From Rheinheimera sediminis (GTDB lineage: Bacteria; Pseudomonadota; Gammaproteobacteria; Enterobacterales; Alteromonadaceae): DNA of 64,000 nt. The DNA is taken from contig NZ_RZUF01000013.1 of NCBI RefSeq assembly GCF_004005375.1, forward strand, positions 1 through 64,000, read 5' to 3'. A program made the position numbers and the translations under genes. Under the pieces are notes generated by a model, which did no database searches, was not told the DNA's origin, and worked only from the letters and a program-made list of their open reading frames with translations. This document shows positions 19,959 to 29,886 of this stretch, piece after piece (positions within the stretch are counted from its first letter, which is position 1; each line of letters starts with the position of its first letter).

Positions 19959-22433
19959 ATGGCAGTGCAAAGTCAGCAATTCAACGAACAGCAGCTTTGG
20001 GTGGACTTGCCGCAGTGGCAACAGTTACAACTCTGGTGGCAGCAACAGTCTGAGCCGCAGCTGTTGCAGTTGCATACGGAGCTGCAGCATCAACTGCGGG
20101 AAAATGGTGCCACTTTTGATCCCTGGCTGGAGCAGCAACGGCAGCTGGATTTAATGCCTTGGCTGGTCAGTGACTCTGAGTGGCAGCAGCTGCAAGCTGG
20201 AGTAAAGCAGCGACAATTGCTGCTCTCGATGATCTTGCAGGACTTGTATGGCCCCCAGCAGCTGATCCAACAGGGTCTGCTACCAGCTGAACTGATTTTT
20301 CAGAATAAAAACTATTTGTTGCCTTGCCACCAGTTGGTACCTACTCATCAGCAGTGGCTGAGCTTACTGGCTGTGGATATAGGTCGGGATAGCAAAGGCC
20401 AGTTTTGTGTCTATGCCGATCAAAGCCAGATGCCAGCAGGATTAGGTTTTGTGTTAGAACACAGGCTGGCCTTTAACCACTGCATTGGTGAGCTGAATCA
20501 CAGCATAGGTAAAAGTCAGCTGGCTGGTTTTTTCCGTAAATTGCAGCTGGTGTTTGCACAGGGCACTGGCCATACAGCCGAAGGGCGACGGCCACTTTGT
20601 GGTTTATTAACCCATGGCAAACGGGATGCTGCTTATTTTGAACATGCCTTTTTAGCCAATTATTTAGATATAGCCCTGATGCACAGTGCCGATCTGATGT
20701 TTAAAGACGGTGCTTTATGGCTTAAAACAGTTACAGGTTTACAGCAGGTCGACAGCCTGATGCGCTATTTACCCGATGCACGTTGTGACGCATTGGAACT
20801 GGACCCGGATTCAACAGGCACTGCAGGTTTATTGCAAAGCATCCGTCAGCAGCAGCTATTTTGTGCCAATCCACCGGGAGCTGCCTTAGTGGACTCCGGT
20901 GTGTTATTGCCTTTTTTACCGCAATTATGCCGGGTACTGTTGAATGAAGAGTTGCAGCTACCTGGCACTGCGGCTGTTTGGTGTGGTGAACCTGATCTGC
21001 TACAGCAGGTGTTGTCTGATGCCATGCAGTATAGGTTCCATCGGGTCGACACTGGCCAAAGCTGGCTTTGGGCTCAGCTGGATCCGTTGCAACAACAGCA
21101 GTTGCAGCAGCAACTGCAGGCAGAGCCCAGACTTTTTATTGCCATCCATTTGCTGCCTTTAAGCACAGTGCCTTGCTGGAATGCGACTCAAGGCGAGCAT
21201 CAGCAATATGGCGTGTTGCGGTTATTTGGATTGTTGTCCGAGCAGCATAGTCCTGCTGTGATGCCGGGCGCTTTGGCTCGTATCAGCCCGGATCCGCTTT
21301 CTTTGCAACATCTGTACACTATGGGATTTGTTGCTAAAGATGTCTGGGTACTGGCCGACCAGGACCACGCGGTTAGCCTGCTGCAAAATACCCAAAAGCG
21401 AATTTTATTGTCCCGCCACAGTGGATTACTACCAAGCAGAGTGGCTGATCATTTGTTCTGGTTAGGCCGTTATAACGAAAGGCTGAACTTAGTGTGCCGG
21501 GCTTTACGTTACACAGTGCCGCTCTTAACCAGCTTCCAGGTAACAGCCATTCAGCAACATGACAGCAGAGCTTTAGTCCGGTTTTGCCTGCAGGCCAATG
21601 GCACTTTGCCTACCAGTGCAGCTTTGAGTTCGTTGCAACACACCAGTGCCTTGCAACAGGCCTTAAGTGAGCTCTTTTCACTGCAACATCCGGCAGGTTT
21701 AGCACAGGTGTTGAAAAACTTACTCTTTAATGCACAGTCGGTGCGGGAATATTTCAGCGAGGATACTTGGTATGTGCTGGACAAATTACAACTGGCGCTG
21801 ACGCAGTGGCCTCATCCGCTGAACTGGCAACAGCCACAACAAATGGTGCGTTTGTTGGATGAAGTGATTTTATTACAGACCGCTATTTATGGGCTGAATA
21901 ACGAAACCATGAGCCGAACTCAAACACTGCGATTTATGGATCTGGGCCAGCATCTGGAAAGGGCTCTACAAAGTGTCACTTTGCTGCAGGAAGTTTTTGT
22001 GTTTGAGCAGGGGCATAGCTGCAGCGCCTCCTTGATGGAATCCGTGCTGCGGATGACAGATACGCTGATGACTTACAGACGCCGTTATAAAACCGAACTG
22101 CATCCGCTGGCTGTGATTGACTTACTGCTACTGGACGACAGCACGCCACGCTCTGTAGGCTATCAATGCGCCCGTCTTGCCAGTCAAATTCAGCAATTGC
22201 CTAAGCCAGGAGCCGCCGCAGTGCTGAGTCGTGAGCAAAAATTGGCGGTGGAACTGGTGTCTTTGCTACAACTAGCGGAACCTGAACAACTCTTTGATGA
22301 CCAGTTAATGGCGACACCAGAGCTGAGCCAGTTGTTACAGCAGCTGCATGCTGTACTGAGGCAATTATCCGACAGCATAACATTGTCTTATTTCAGCCAC
22401 GCCGAAGCTGGCACTTCCTGGCAGAGTTTTTAA
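19959..22433 (+). CDS. Fused ATP-grasp/alpha-E protein with decayed ATP-grasp motifs
   Basis: An 824-residue fusion. Residues 1-480 align with the permuted ATP-grasp at 17542; about 485-820 form an alpha-E domain (LLPSRVADHLFWLGRYNERL, later MDLGQHLERALQSV). Compared with the first gene, key ATP-grasp motifs are lost: VLEDNLRVPSG becomes VYADQSQMPAG, the VVKPANESGGYG stretch has no Lys/Gly-rich equivalent, and the terminal QGGGSKDTW is missing. It is unusually rich in Gln and Leu. An alternative TTG start at 19953 overlaps the previous stop; ATG 19959 is chosen, though its ribosome-binding site is poor. It is probably a non-catalytic partner. Confidence 0.85.
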   Translation: MAVQSQQFNEQQLWVDLPQWQQLQLWWQQQSEPQLLQLHTELQHQLRENGATFDPWLEQQRQLDLMPWLVSDSEWQQLQAGVKQRQLLLSMILQDLYGPQQLIQQGLLPAELIFQNKNYLLPCHQLVPTHQQWLSLLAVDIGRDSKGQFCVYADQSQMPAGLGFVLEHRLAFNHCIGELNHSIGKSQLAGFFRKLQLVFAQGTGHTAEGRRPLCGLLTHGKRDAAYFEHAFLANYLDIALMHSADLMFKDGALWLKTVTGLQQVDSLMRYLPDARCDALELDPDSTGTAGLLQSIRQQQLFCANPPGAALVDSGVLLPFLPQLCRVLLNEELQLPGTAAVWCGEPDLLQQVLSDAMQYRFHRVDTGQSWLWAQLDPLQQQQLQQQLQAEPRLFIAIHLLPLSTVPCWNATQGEHQQYGVLRLFGLLSEQHSPAVMPGALARISPDPLSLQHLYTMGFVAKDVWVLADQDHAVSLLQNTQKRILLSRHSGLLPSRVADHLFWLGRYNERLNLVCRALRYTVPLLTSFQVTAIQQHDSRALVRFCLQANGTLPTSAALSSLQHTSALQQALSELFSLQHPAGLAQVLKNLLFNAQSVREYFSEDTWYVLDKLQLALTQWPHPLNWQQPQQMVRLLDEVILLQTAIYGLNNETMSRTQTLRFMDLGQHLERALQSVTLLQEVFVFEQGHSCSASLMESVLRMTDTLMTYRRRYKTELHPLAVIDLLLLDDSTPRSVGYQCARLASQIQQLPKPGAAAVLSREQKLAVELVSLLQLAEPEQLFDDQLMATPELSQLLQQLHAVLRQLSDSITLSYFSHAEAGTSWQSF

Positions 22434-22457
22434 TGGGCATTGACTTGAACACCGGAC

Positions 22458-22478
22458 GGGCGGGTGCAAGACCCGCCC
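22458..22478 (+). repeat. GGGCGGGT hairpin between cluster genes
   Basis: GGGCGGGT (22458-22465) and ACCCGCCC (22471-22478) form a perfect 8-bp GC stem with loop GCAAG. No T tract follows, so it is more likely a processing or stability element or a dispersed repeat than a terminator. It sits 24 bases after the fused gene's stop and 16 before the transglutaminase start, and could lower expression of the last gene. Confidence 0.6.
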
Positions 22479-22494
22479 CTACAAGGCCGCACCT

Positions 22495-23376
22495 ATGAAG
22501 TACCAGATCCGCCATCTGACCCGTTATTGTTATCAGCATCCTGTAGCTAACAGTTATAATTTGGCGTGTTTACAGCCAAGGCAATTACCAGGTCAGGAGC
22601 TTTGTAGTTTCAGTCTGGACGTAGCGCCGACAGCCTCTTCTGTCTATGCCAAAACGGATAGCTTTGGCAATACTCAGCATTTTATCCATTTGCAACCGCC
22701 TCATCAGCAGCTCACTGTCACCGCCCATTCAGTGCTGGAAGTTATGCCGCGTCAGCACAGTCTGGCACTGGATTTAACTCAGGCCTGGCCACAGGTTGTG
22801 GCTTTTTTCCAGCAGCGGCAAGGCTATTCAGCGGAGCAACTTAAAGCACTGTTATGCACTGGAGCAAGCCGGATGATCCCGGTATTGCCAGAAACTAAGG
22901 CGCTGATCCAGAGTATTGCCGACCCCAAACTTACAGTGTTGCAGTTGGCACAGCAGCTGACGGATTTAATATTTCAGCAGTTTGAATACGACCCTGAATT
23001 TAGCTCAGTCGTCACTCCTGTATCTGAAGTGCTGCAGCACAAAAAAGGCGTTTGCCAGGATTTTGCTCAACTGGCGATCAGTTGTTTACGAGCTTTAGGT
23101 ATTCCTTGCCGTTATGTCAGTGGTTACCTGGAGACATCGCCACCAGAAGGTCAGCCACGTTTAATAGGAGCAGATGCCTCTCATGCCTGGTTTGCTGTGT
23201 ACGATCCGGAGCTGGGTTGGGTAGATTTTGATCCTACCAATAACCTGATGCCAGAAGATCGCCATATCACTTTGGCCTATGGCCGTGATTATGCCGACCT
23301 GGTACCGTTAAAAGGTCTGTTGCAAGGCCATGGCGTGCATCAGTTAGAAGTGGAAGTGGATGTCATGCCGATTTGA
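22495..23376 (+). CDS. Transglutaminase-like cysteine protease
   Basis: A 293-residue protein of the COG1305 transglutaminase-like family with the N-terminal beta-rich domain typical of this operon (MKYQIRHLTRYCYQHPVANS). The catalytic triad is visible as Cys in KKGVCQDFAQLAISCLR, His in DASHAWFAVY and Asp in VDFDPTNN. There is no signal peptide, so it is cytoplasmic. It is the last gene of the ATP-grasp/alpha-E cluster. In such clusters it is predicted to cut or transfer the amide product of the ATP-grasp enzyme. That role is inference. Confidence 0.9.
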   Translation: MKYQIRHLTRYCYQHPVANSYNLACLQPRQLPGQELCSFSLDVAPTASSVYAKTDSFGNTQHFIHLQPPHQQLTVTAHSVLEVMPRQHSLALDLTQAWPQVVAFFQQRQGYSAEQLKALLCTGASRMIPVLPETKALIQSIADPKLTVLQLAQQLTDLIFQQFEYDPEFSSVVTPVSEVLQHKKGVCQDFAQLAISCLRALGIPCRYVSGYLETSPPEGQPRLIGADASHAWFAVYDPELGWVDFDPTNNLMPEDRHITLAYGRDYADLVPLKGLLQGHGVHQLEVEVDVMPI

Positions 23377-23394
23377 GCCTGGCTGAGCTCTGAG

Positions 23395-25359
23395 TTACAA
23401 ACTCAAATCCAGCTCAGTTTCATCATCGCCTTTTTCCAACTCAAAACTAACAGTGTCACCGTTGGCGCAAAGCTGGATAATTTTGCTGGGCACGCCTTCA
23501 GGCGTGAGCTCTACTAAACCTATACCAGCAGCATTGACCAGACGGCGACCTTTGGTTTCGCCTATGGGTTTGTGGTGGGTGATTTTCATCCGGCGTCTTT
23601 TGGTAAACCAGTTCAATGGCGAGCGCGAGGCATAGAGCCAGCGGTTGGCTGTATCTAAGATAACCAGCAGAGTGTGTGGAAACTCATTTTTCAGGCCACT
23701 GCTGGTGATTTGCCAAATCGACGGGCTTTGCTCTTTGTAGCGCAGTTTTACTTCAAAGACAAAGCTGTAATGCACATCACCGGATAGAATGACAAAGTTG
23801 CGTGGTGTTTTTGGATGGCGGAATAAATTCAGTAGTGCATGGGCAGAACCTGGATGAGTCATCCAGTTTTCAGCATCCACCATCAGAGGTTTGCCAAAAC
23901 TGGTAAAAACTCGCTGAATAGTTTCAATTAGTTTCACGCCAAACACAGGGGCGGGGGAGACCAGCAATACAGCTTCGCGGCCAAGCAACTGCTGCTGCAA
24001 TTCAGTAATAGCTTCCCAATCCATTAAACCTGAAGGCTTTTCCAACGACGTTTCTGAGCGCCAGCGCTGGGTTCTGGTATCCAGCACTAACAAAGGGGGT
24101 TGGGTCGGCCAGCTGTAATGCCATTCAGAGAATTTAAGCAGGCGAGTTATGCAGTCATCATGAGTTTCAGTACTGGGTTGACTCAGAGCTTGTTGGCACA
24201 AAGGCAGCAGCTGTTGTACTTTCTCTGGCGCATTCCCCCAGCCCTGAAACAGCAGATAGCCCATTAGCGCGTTGCCAATAATACGGCGCGAAAACGGGTG
24301 TTCGTAGGCGGTTTTTTCCCACTCTGCAGTTAAATTCCAATCGTCAGTAATATCGTGATCATCAAACATCATAGCCACAGGCAGGTGGGCCATTAAACGT
24401 CTGACCTGGCCTAAACCAGCTTTAAATACTGTCAGGTTTTTGCTGTACGTAGCGCAGCGCTTTTGCCGCTCTGGACTAAAATTGTTGAGAAAAGCGTTCG
24501 GCATTTGTAAGTCTAGCCCCTGCCATGGTGCAGGCGACCAGACCAGCAGGTACATTGAAAATATTTCAGCCATAGAGATCAAATGGTTGTGAGCGCTGTC
24601 TGTGGTAAATACCGGCTTTTTTACGCCTTGAAACAGCTGTTTTAATACCTGATAACTGGCTTCGGTAGCAGGCAGAAGTTTCTCGCGTTGGTAATAAAAT
24701 GGTGTTTTGCTGTGAAGTTCTTGGGCTGAGCTTAAGGTGGAACAAGGTAACTCTTCGTCAGCAAAATCCAGTTTTGCAATCAACTGATGAATAGCATAAA
24801 GCGTAGGTGCTGCCACATCGTCTGTATAGACCTGATCACCACTCAACATCAGTAAGGACGGCCACTGTGCAGGGCTTGTTTCTAATAGCTGCTGATCGGC
24901 ACGGACTAAGCCATCGCCAGCGCCAAAATGCGGTTTGCGACAAGAGCCATGCAATACCGAATGCACTTTGGGTTTGATGATAAAACCCGGTAAATCACGG
25001 CCCGGATAGACTAAATCCTCTGCCCACTGCCGCCAGTTTTGCCAATCGCTGCTGCTGGTTTTCAGCTGCAGATCATAACTAATCCAGCATTCAGTCGGCA
25101 GTGCTTCGGTAAGCTGCAGATCCAACAAAATCACGTGCAATTTGCCAGCCAGTTGCATCTGCTGGATAAAGGGCTGCAGCTGTTTTGCATCAAACTGCAG
25201 CGCCTGGCTTTGTTCAGGTTGAAGCTGAAGTTTCAGTTCCACTGGTTCAGAAGTGGCTAACCAGAGACAGAGCCGCTCTGGGGTCAGACGACGTAACAGA
25301 GGGCCAGCCCAGACTAAGGGTAACGCTGTATCTGCTGCAGATAATGTGACCTCTGAAAT
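23395..25359 (-). CDS. PhoD-like metallophosphatase, probable ATT start
   Basis: A 654-residue PhoD-like phosphatase or phosphodiesterase. Metal-binding motifs occur in order: GSCRKPHFGAGDG, LMLSGDQVYTDDV, MMFDDHDITDDWN and ILSGDVHYSF. There is no signal peptide, so it is probably cytoplasmic. The frame is open upstream to an ATG at 25485 inside mutS, but that N-terminus ([15 protein letters not shown]) is just mutS read in another frame. AAGGAG lies 13 bases after the mutS stop area and 7 bases before an ATT (25359-25357), and no ATG, GTG or TTG is in frame for about 120 bases after it. I therefore infer ATT initiation and coupling to mutS. The substrate is unknown. Confidence 0.8.
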   Translation of the reverse strand: MSEVTLSAADTALPLVWAGPLLRRLTPERLCLWLATSEPVELKLQLQPEQSQALQFDAKQLQPFIQQMQLAGKLHVILLDLQLTEALPTECWISYDLQLKTSSSDWQNWRQWAEDLVYPGRDLPGFIIKPKVHSVLHGSCRKPHFGAGDGLVRADQQLLETSPAQWPSLLMLSGDQVYTDDVAAPTLYAIHQLIAKLDFADEELPCSTLSSAQELHSKTPFYYQREKLLPATEASYQVLKQLFQGVKKPVFTTDSAHNHLISMAEIFSMYLLVWSPAPWQGLDLQMPNAFLNNFSPERQKRCATYSKNLTVFKAGLGQVRRLMAHLPVAMMFDDHDITDDWNLTAEWEKTAYEHPFSRRIIGNALMGYLLFQGWGNAPEKVQQLLPLCQQALSQPSTETHDDCITRLLKFSEWHYSWPTQPPLLVLDTRTQRWRSETSLEKPSGLMDWEAITELQQQLLGREAVLLVSPAPVFGVKLIETIQRVFTSFGKPLMVDAENWMTHPGSAHALLNLFRHPKTPRNFVILSGDVHYSFVFEVKLRYKEQSPSIWQITSSGLKNEFPHTLLVILDTANRWLYASRSPLNWFTKRRRMKITHHKPIGETKGRRLVNAAGIGLVELTPEGVPSKIIQLCANGDTVSFELEKGDDETELDLSL

Positions 25360-25372
25360 AACAACTCTCCTT

Positions 25373-27958
25373 TTATAAGCTGGCTTTAAGCTGATACAAC
25401 AAATCCAAAGCCTGACGGGCTGATAGCTGATCCGGATCCAGGTTGGCCAGTTGCTCCAGTATTGGATGAGGTTCGGCTTCGACAAATAATTGTTGTTGCA
25501 GCGGCTCTGCTGTTTTAGTCACTGCTGGTGCTTTGGCACTGACAACAGACTGTTGTTCCAATTGGGCCAGTTTTTGTTTGGCTTTTTGGATCACTATCCG
25601 GGGTACACCGGCGAGCTGGGCTACCTGTAAACCATAACTTTTGCTGGCGGCGCCGTCTTGCACCTGATGCATAAACACAATGTGTTCGTCGTGTTCTACT
25701 GCATCCAAGTGAATATTGGCTAAGCCCTGTAACTGCGAAGCCAGCTCGGTCAGTTCAAAATAATGGGTGGCAAACAAGGTCATGGCTTTGAGTTGCTGTG
25801 CCAGGTATTCAGCACAGGCCCAGGCCAAAGACAAACCATCATAAGTACTGGTGCCACGGCCTATTTCATCCATCAGCACTAAACTCTGGGCTGTGGCATG
25901 ATGCAAAATAGTGGCGGTTTCTGTCATTTCCACCATAAAAGTAGAACGGCCAGAGGCCAAATCATCAGATGCGCCTACTCGGGTGAATATCCGGTCGACC
26001 GGGCCTAATACAGCACGCTCTGCCGGTACAAAACTACCTATATAAGCCATCAGGACGATCAGCGCGTTCTGGCGCATATAAGTCGATTTACCGCCCATGT
26101 TCGGGCCTGTAATCATCAGCATGCGTCGCTCTGGCGACAGCTTAAGCGGGTTAGCGATAAAAGGCTCCGTCATCACCTGTTCCACCACAGGGTGGCGGCC
26201 AGCTTCAATCTGGATACCAGGCTCAGAAGTTAGCTCTGGTTGATGGTAATTCAGCTGTTCAGCGCGTTCAGCAAAGTTAGTCAGCAAATCCAGTTCGGCC
26301 AAAGCCGCGGACAGTTGCTGTAAATCAGCCAGATAAGGCGCTGTTAAATCAAACAACTCTTCATACAGCTGCTTTTCCAACGCCAAAGCTTTGCTTTGAC
26401 TGCCAAGCACCTTGTCTTCGTATTCTTTTAATTCAGGAATAATATAACGTTCGTTGTTTTTTAAGGTTTGGCGGCGAATATAATCCGCTGGCACCTGATC
26501 GGCAGCGCTGCGGCCAGTTTCAATGTAATAACCCGCTACTCTGTTAAAACCCACTTTGAGTGAGGCTATGCCGGTACGCTCTTTTTCACGCTGCTCCAGC
26601 CGCTCCAGATAATCCGTAGCGCCTGTCGCCAGTTCACGCCATTGATCCAGCTCAGCGTTGTAGCCTTGAGCTATCACGCCGCCATCGCGAATCAGCATGG
26701 GCGGTGTGTCCACTATAGAGCGCTCTAATAAATCACTAAGCTCTGGTAGCGGCTGGCATTTAGCAGCGAGCTGCGCCAATAAAGGGCTTTGCAATGGGCT
26801 AAGTTCAGGTGAGAGTTCAGGCAATAACTGCAAAGCTGCACGTAAACGCGAGAAGTCACGAGGCCTGGCACTACGCAGAGCTAAACGGGCAATAACACGC
26901 TCTGTATCACCCACTTGTTTAAATAGCGGCTGCAAACTCTGGTGGTGTTGCTGCAATTCAGCCACAGCCTGATGTCGGGCTGAAACTAACGCCTGATCGC
27001 GCAGCGGCGCATGGATCCAGCGCTTCAATAAGCGGCTACCCATAGCGGTTTGGCATTGATCAAGCACAGCTGCGAGGGTGTGATCAAACTGGCCTGCCAG
27101 GGTTTGGGTCAGTTCTAAGTTGCGTCGTGTAGCCGCATCCAGAACTATGCAGTCCTGATTGCGCTCAAGGGCTATAGAGCGGATATGAGGCAACTGAGCG
27201 CGCTGGGTGTCTTTGACATAACCCATTAAGCAGCCTGCAGCCATCAGTGCCACTGGTGCTTGTTCTACACCAAAACTTTGTAAGTCGCGGGTGCCAAATT
27301 GTTGGGTCAGTAATCGTTTGGCATTGCTTAACTCAAACTCCCAGACTGGGCGGCGACGCACGCCTTTGCGGCTGACAATGCTATCCGGCCAGTCTTGCTC
27401 TTCGGCATATAAAATTTCTGCAGGGTTTAACCGCTGCAACAAGGCCAACAGGTCGTCTAAGTGAGAGACTTCGTTAATTAAAAAGCGGCCGCTACTTACA
27501 TCTAAATAAGCAAAACCATAACTGCCTTTTTGCTGATACAAAGCGGAGACTAGGGTGTCCTGACGTTCATTCAGCAGCGCTTCGTCTGTGACTGTGCCTG
27601 GCGTCACAATACGCACCACAGCACGTTCAACCGGGCCTTTGCTCAAAGCAGGGTCGCCAATTTGTTCACAAATAGCAGCAGATTCGCCCAGTTGCACTAA
27701 ACGGGCTAAGTAACCTTCAATCGAATGATAAGGCACGCCTGCCATAGGAATAGGCTGGCCCGCCGACTGACCTCTTTTGGTCAGGGAAATATCTAACAGC
27801 GCAGAGGCCTTTTTGGCGTCATCGTAAAACAGCTCGTAAAAGTCACCCATACGATAAAACAGCAAAATATCAGGATGCTGGCATTTCAGGCCAAGGTACT
27901 GTTGCATCATCGGAGTATGCGGGCTTAGGGCTTGCCCGTCTTTCTGTTCTGGCGGCAT
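25373..27958 (-). CDS. mutS: DNA mismatch repair protein MutS
   Basis: It recognises mismatches and recruits MutL. The 861-residue protein has the mismatch-reading Phe-X-Glu motif in [16 protein letters not shown], and the connector, lever and clamp domains. The ATPase domain has Walker A ([14 protein letters not shown]) and Walker B ([16 protein letters not shown]), and a short C-terminal tetramerisation segment follows. It is divergent from pncC with only 32 bases between. The mutS-pncC-recA grouping is the gammaproteobacterial norm. The phosphatase gene follows 13 bases downstream. Confidence 0.97.
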   Translation of the reverse strand: MPPEQKDGQALSPHTPMMQQYLGLKCQHPDILLFYRMGDFYELFYDDAKKASALLDISLTKRGQSAGQPIPMAGVPYHSIEGYLARLVQLGESAAICEQIGDPALSKGPVERAVVRIVTPGTVTDEALLNERQDTLVSALYQQKGSYGFAYLDVSSGRFLINEVSHLDDLLALLQRLNPAEILYAEEQDWPDSIVSRKGVRRRPVWEFELSNAKRLLTQQFGTRDLQSFGVEQAPVALMAAGCLMGYVKDTQRAQLPHIRSIALERNQDCIVLDAATRRNLELTQTLAGQFDHTLAAVLDQCQTAMGSRLLKRWIHAPLRDQALVSARHQAVAELQQHHQSLQPLFKQVGDTERVIARLALRSARPRDFSRLRAALQLLPELSPELSPLQSPLLAQLAAKCQPLPELSDLLERSIVDTPPMLIRDGGVIAQGYNAELDQWRELATGATDYLERLEQREKERTGIASLKVGFNRVAGYYIETGRSAADQVPADYIRRQTLKNNERYIIPELKEYEDKVLGSQSKALALEKQLYEELFDLTAPYLADLQQLSAALAELDLLTNFAERAEQLNYHQPELTSEPGIQIEAGRHPVVEQVMTEPFIANPLKLSPERRMLMITGPNMGGKSTYMRQNALIVLMAYIGSFVPAERAVLGPVDRIFTRVGASDDLASGRSTFMVEMTETATILHHATAQSLVLMDEIGRGTSTYDGLSLAWACAEYLAQQLKAMTLFATHYFELTELASQLQGLANIHLDAVEHDEHIVFMHQVQDGAASKSYGLQVAQLAGVPRIVIQKAKQKLAQLEQQSVVSAKAPAVTKTAEPLQQQLFVEAEPHPILEQLANLDPDQLSARQALDLLYQLKASL

Positions 27959-27990
27959 AATGGCTTAATAATTCCTGCGTTGGACCAAAG

Positions 27991-28482
27991 ATGACAATTC
28001 CAGTAACCACCTACAACTTGGCGGCGGATCTCGGAGCGCTATTATTGCGGAAAAATATCAGTATCACCACAGCAGAATCCTGCACTGGCGGTGGTATTGC
28101 TTATGTGTTGACCGCAGTGCCTGGCAGTTCAGCGTATCTGGACCGATCTTTTGTCACTTACAGTAATAAATCCAAGCAGCAGTTGTTAGGAGTCAAAGCC
28201 GAAACCTTGTTGCAATACGGCGCTGTCAGTAAAGAAACAGTACTGGAAATGGCCATAGGCGCAGCCAAAGTTGCTGGGGCTGAAGTTGCAGTGGCTGTAT
28301 CTGGGATAGCAGGACCTGGCGGTGGTTCAGCCGGTAAGCCTGTAGGCACTGTGCATTTTTGTTTTGAAATTTCAGGCCATCAGGTGCTGTCGCACCGTAT
28401 CTTTGATGGCGATAGAGCGACAGTACGGCAGCAGGCGATCGATTTTGTCTTACAGCAGCTCATCTTGTTATTGACAGACTAA
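27991..28482 (+). CDS. pncC: Nicotinamide-nucleotide amidohydrolase PncC
   Basis: It deamidates NMN to nicotinate mononucleotide, recycling NAD breakdown products. The 163-residue protein is a stand-alone CinA C-terminal domain: TTAESCTGGGIAYVLTAVPG with the catalytic Ser, RSFVTYSNKSKQQLLGV, and the glycine-rich GIAGPGGGSAGKPVGTV loop. It lies directly upstream of recA, as in E. coli (ygaD). It may sometimes be cotranscribed into recA, but recA has its own promoter. Confidence 0.94.
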   Translation: MTIPVTTYNLAADLGALLLRKNISITTAESCTGGGIAYVLTAVPGSSAYLDRSFVTYSNKSKQQLLGVKAETLLQYGAVSKETVLEMAIGAAKVAGAEVAVAVSGIAGPGGGSAGKPVGTVHFCFEISGHQVLSHRIFDGDRATVRQQAIDFVLQQLILLLTD

Positions 28483-28499
28483 AACAAAAAGACTACTGT
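28471..28499 (+). promoter_or_regulatory. recA promoter
   Basis: TTGACA (28471-28476), a 17-base spacer and TACTGT (28494-28499) form a strong sigma-70 promoter. It begins inside the last codons of pncC. The -10 hexamer lies within the LexA box, so LexA binding would exclude RNA polymerase. Confidence 0.8.
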
Positions 28500-28513
28500 A
28501 TGAGCATACAGCA
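28494..28513 (+). promoter_or_regulatory. LexA operator of recA
   Basis: TACTGTATGAGCATACAGCA fits the SOS-box consensus CTGT-N8-ACAG exactly and differs from the E. coli recA operator, as I recall it, at one base only (position 19, C instead of T). It predicts SOS induction of recA. Confidence 0.93.
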
Positions 28514-28548
28514 CTTTGAGTGCATCCAAGAATCCACCGGAGAGAGCA

Positions 28549-29607
28549 ATGGACGACAATAAACAAAAAGCACTGACCGCAGCCTTAGGTCAAATCGAAC
28601 GCCAGTTTGGTAAAGGTTCTATTATGCGTCTGGGCGATAGCACAGCGCTTGATATCGACTTTATCCCTACAGGTTCGTTGGGTTTGGATATTGCGCTCGG
28701 CATAGGTGGTTTGCCTTGTGGTCGTATTGTTGAAATCTACGGTCCTGAATCTTCAGGTAAAACCACCTTAACATTACAAGTCGTCGCTGAAGCGCAGCGT
28801 ATGGGTAAAACCTGTGCTTTTATCGATGCTGAACACGCGCTGGATCCGGTGTACGCGAAAAAATTAGGCGTAAACGTTGATGATTTATTAGTGTCTCAGC
28901 CTGATACAGGTGAACAGGCGCTGGAAATCTGTGACATGTTAGTGCGCTCAGCTGCGGTAGACGTCATTGTTGTCGACTCAGTAGCTGCTTTAACACCACG
29001 CGCTGAAATTGAAGGCGATATGGGTGACAGCCATGTAGGTTTACAGGCCCGTTTAATGTCTCAGGCGCTGCGTAAACTGACAGGTAATATCAAACGTTCA
29101 AACACTTTATGTATTTTCATCAACCAAATCCGGATGAAAATTGGTGTGATGTTTGGTTCACCAGAAACGACCACTGGCGGTAATGCGTTGAAATTCTACG
29201 CTTCTGTGCGTTTAGATATTCGTCGTACTGGTTCTGTCAAAGATGGTGACGAAGTGACAGGAAACGAAACCCGCGTCAAAGTGGTGAAAAACAAAGTAGC
29301 ACCGCCATTTAAACAAGCCGAATTTATTATTATGTACGGCGCTGGTATCAGCAAAGACGGCGAGTTAGTCGACTTAGGCGTACTGCATAAGCTGATCGAC
29401 AAAGCCGGTGCCTGGTATGCCTACAAAGGTAACAAGATTGGTCAGGGTAAAGCCAACGCCATGAAGTACCTGCAGGAAAACCCTGCGGTTGCCAAAGAAA
29501 TTGAAGCTGAATTACGTCGTATGCTGTTGCTGGAACCTTCTAAAGGAGCTCCATCACCAGCAGAAGATTTTGGTATGCTGCCAGCTGACGCAGAAACTGA
29601 TCTGTAA
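28549..29607 (+). CDS. recA: Recombinase RecA
   Basis: The central homologous-recombination ATPase and coprotease for LexA. The 352-residue protein has Walker [12 protein letters not shown], Walker [11 protein letters not shown], the L1 and L2 DNA-binding loops ([36 protein letters not shown]) and an acidic C-terminus. The frame is open from 28516, but ATG 28549 gives the standard N-terminus ([17 protein letters not shown]) and has GGAGAGA just upstream. recX, usually next, is absent; a terminator follows. Confidence 0.98.
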   Translation: MDDNKQKALTAALGQIERQFGKGSIMRLGDSTALDIDFIPTGSLGLDIALGIGGLPCGRIVEIYGPESSGKTTLTLQVVAEAQRMGKTCAFIDAEHALDPVYAKKLGVNVDDLLVSQPDTGEQALEICDMLVRSAAVDVIVVDSVAALTPRAEIEGDMGDSHVGLQARLMSQALRKLTGNIKRSNTLCIFINQIRMKIGVMFGSPETTTGGNALKFYASVRLDIRRTGSVKDGDEVTGNETRVKVVKNKVAPPFKQAEFIIMYGAGISKDGELVDLGVLHKLIDKAGAWYAYKGNKIGQGKANAMKYLQENPAVAKEIEAELRRMLLLEPSKGAPSPAEDFGMLPADAETDL

Positions 29608-29644
29608 TTTTTACAGAGTTTACACTTCGGGTGCTAAACCCAAG

Positions 29645-29677
29645 ACAAACCCGGCTTAAGCCGGGTTTGTTATTTTT
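29645..29677 (+). terminator. recA terminator
   Basis: ACAAACCCGGC (29645-29655) and GCCGGGTTTGT (29660-29670) form a perfect 11-bp stem with loop TTAA, followed by TATTTTT. It lies 37 bases past the recA stop. Confidence 0.9.
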
Positions 29678-29805
29678 AACTGTACTGAATGTGAGAAAAT
29701 ACAGATTTTATTTCCTGTTCTGCCGGCTATTTTCAAGCTCAAAATTTCATAATGCGGATGCCTGAACAACTTGTATGCATTCATCGATCATCTTTACTTT
29801 TATTT

Positions 29806-29837
29806 AGACGTCTAAACGTGTAGATGTTGACATTTCC
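29806..29837 (+). promoter_or_regulatory. Tandem MetJ operator upstream of metA
   Basis: Contiguous 8-base met boxes begin with a perfect AGACGTCT (29806-29813), followed by AAACGTGT, AGATGTTG and a poor ACATTTCC. MetJ binds two or more adjacent boxes with SAM as corepressor. The array ends 50 bases before the metA start, so methionine repression of metA and the following metH genes is likely. Confidence 0.8.
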
Positions 29838-29886
29838 GCAGCTTTAAGCCAAAGTAACCTCATTTTTCAGCCTTGTCGGAGATGCT

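Noticed and set aside
25360-25485. N-terminal extension of the PhoD-like protein starting at ATG 25485
   Set aside because: The extra 42 residues are a frame-shifted reading of the mutS C-terminus and lack any family resemblance.
29671-29886. recX between recA and metA
   Set aside because: The interval is only about 215 bases after the terminator and holds the MetJ operator; no coding frame fits.
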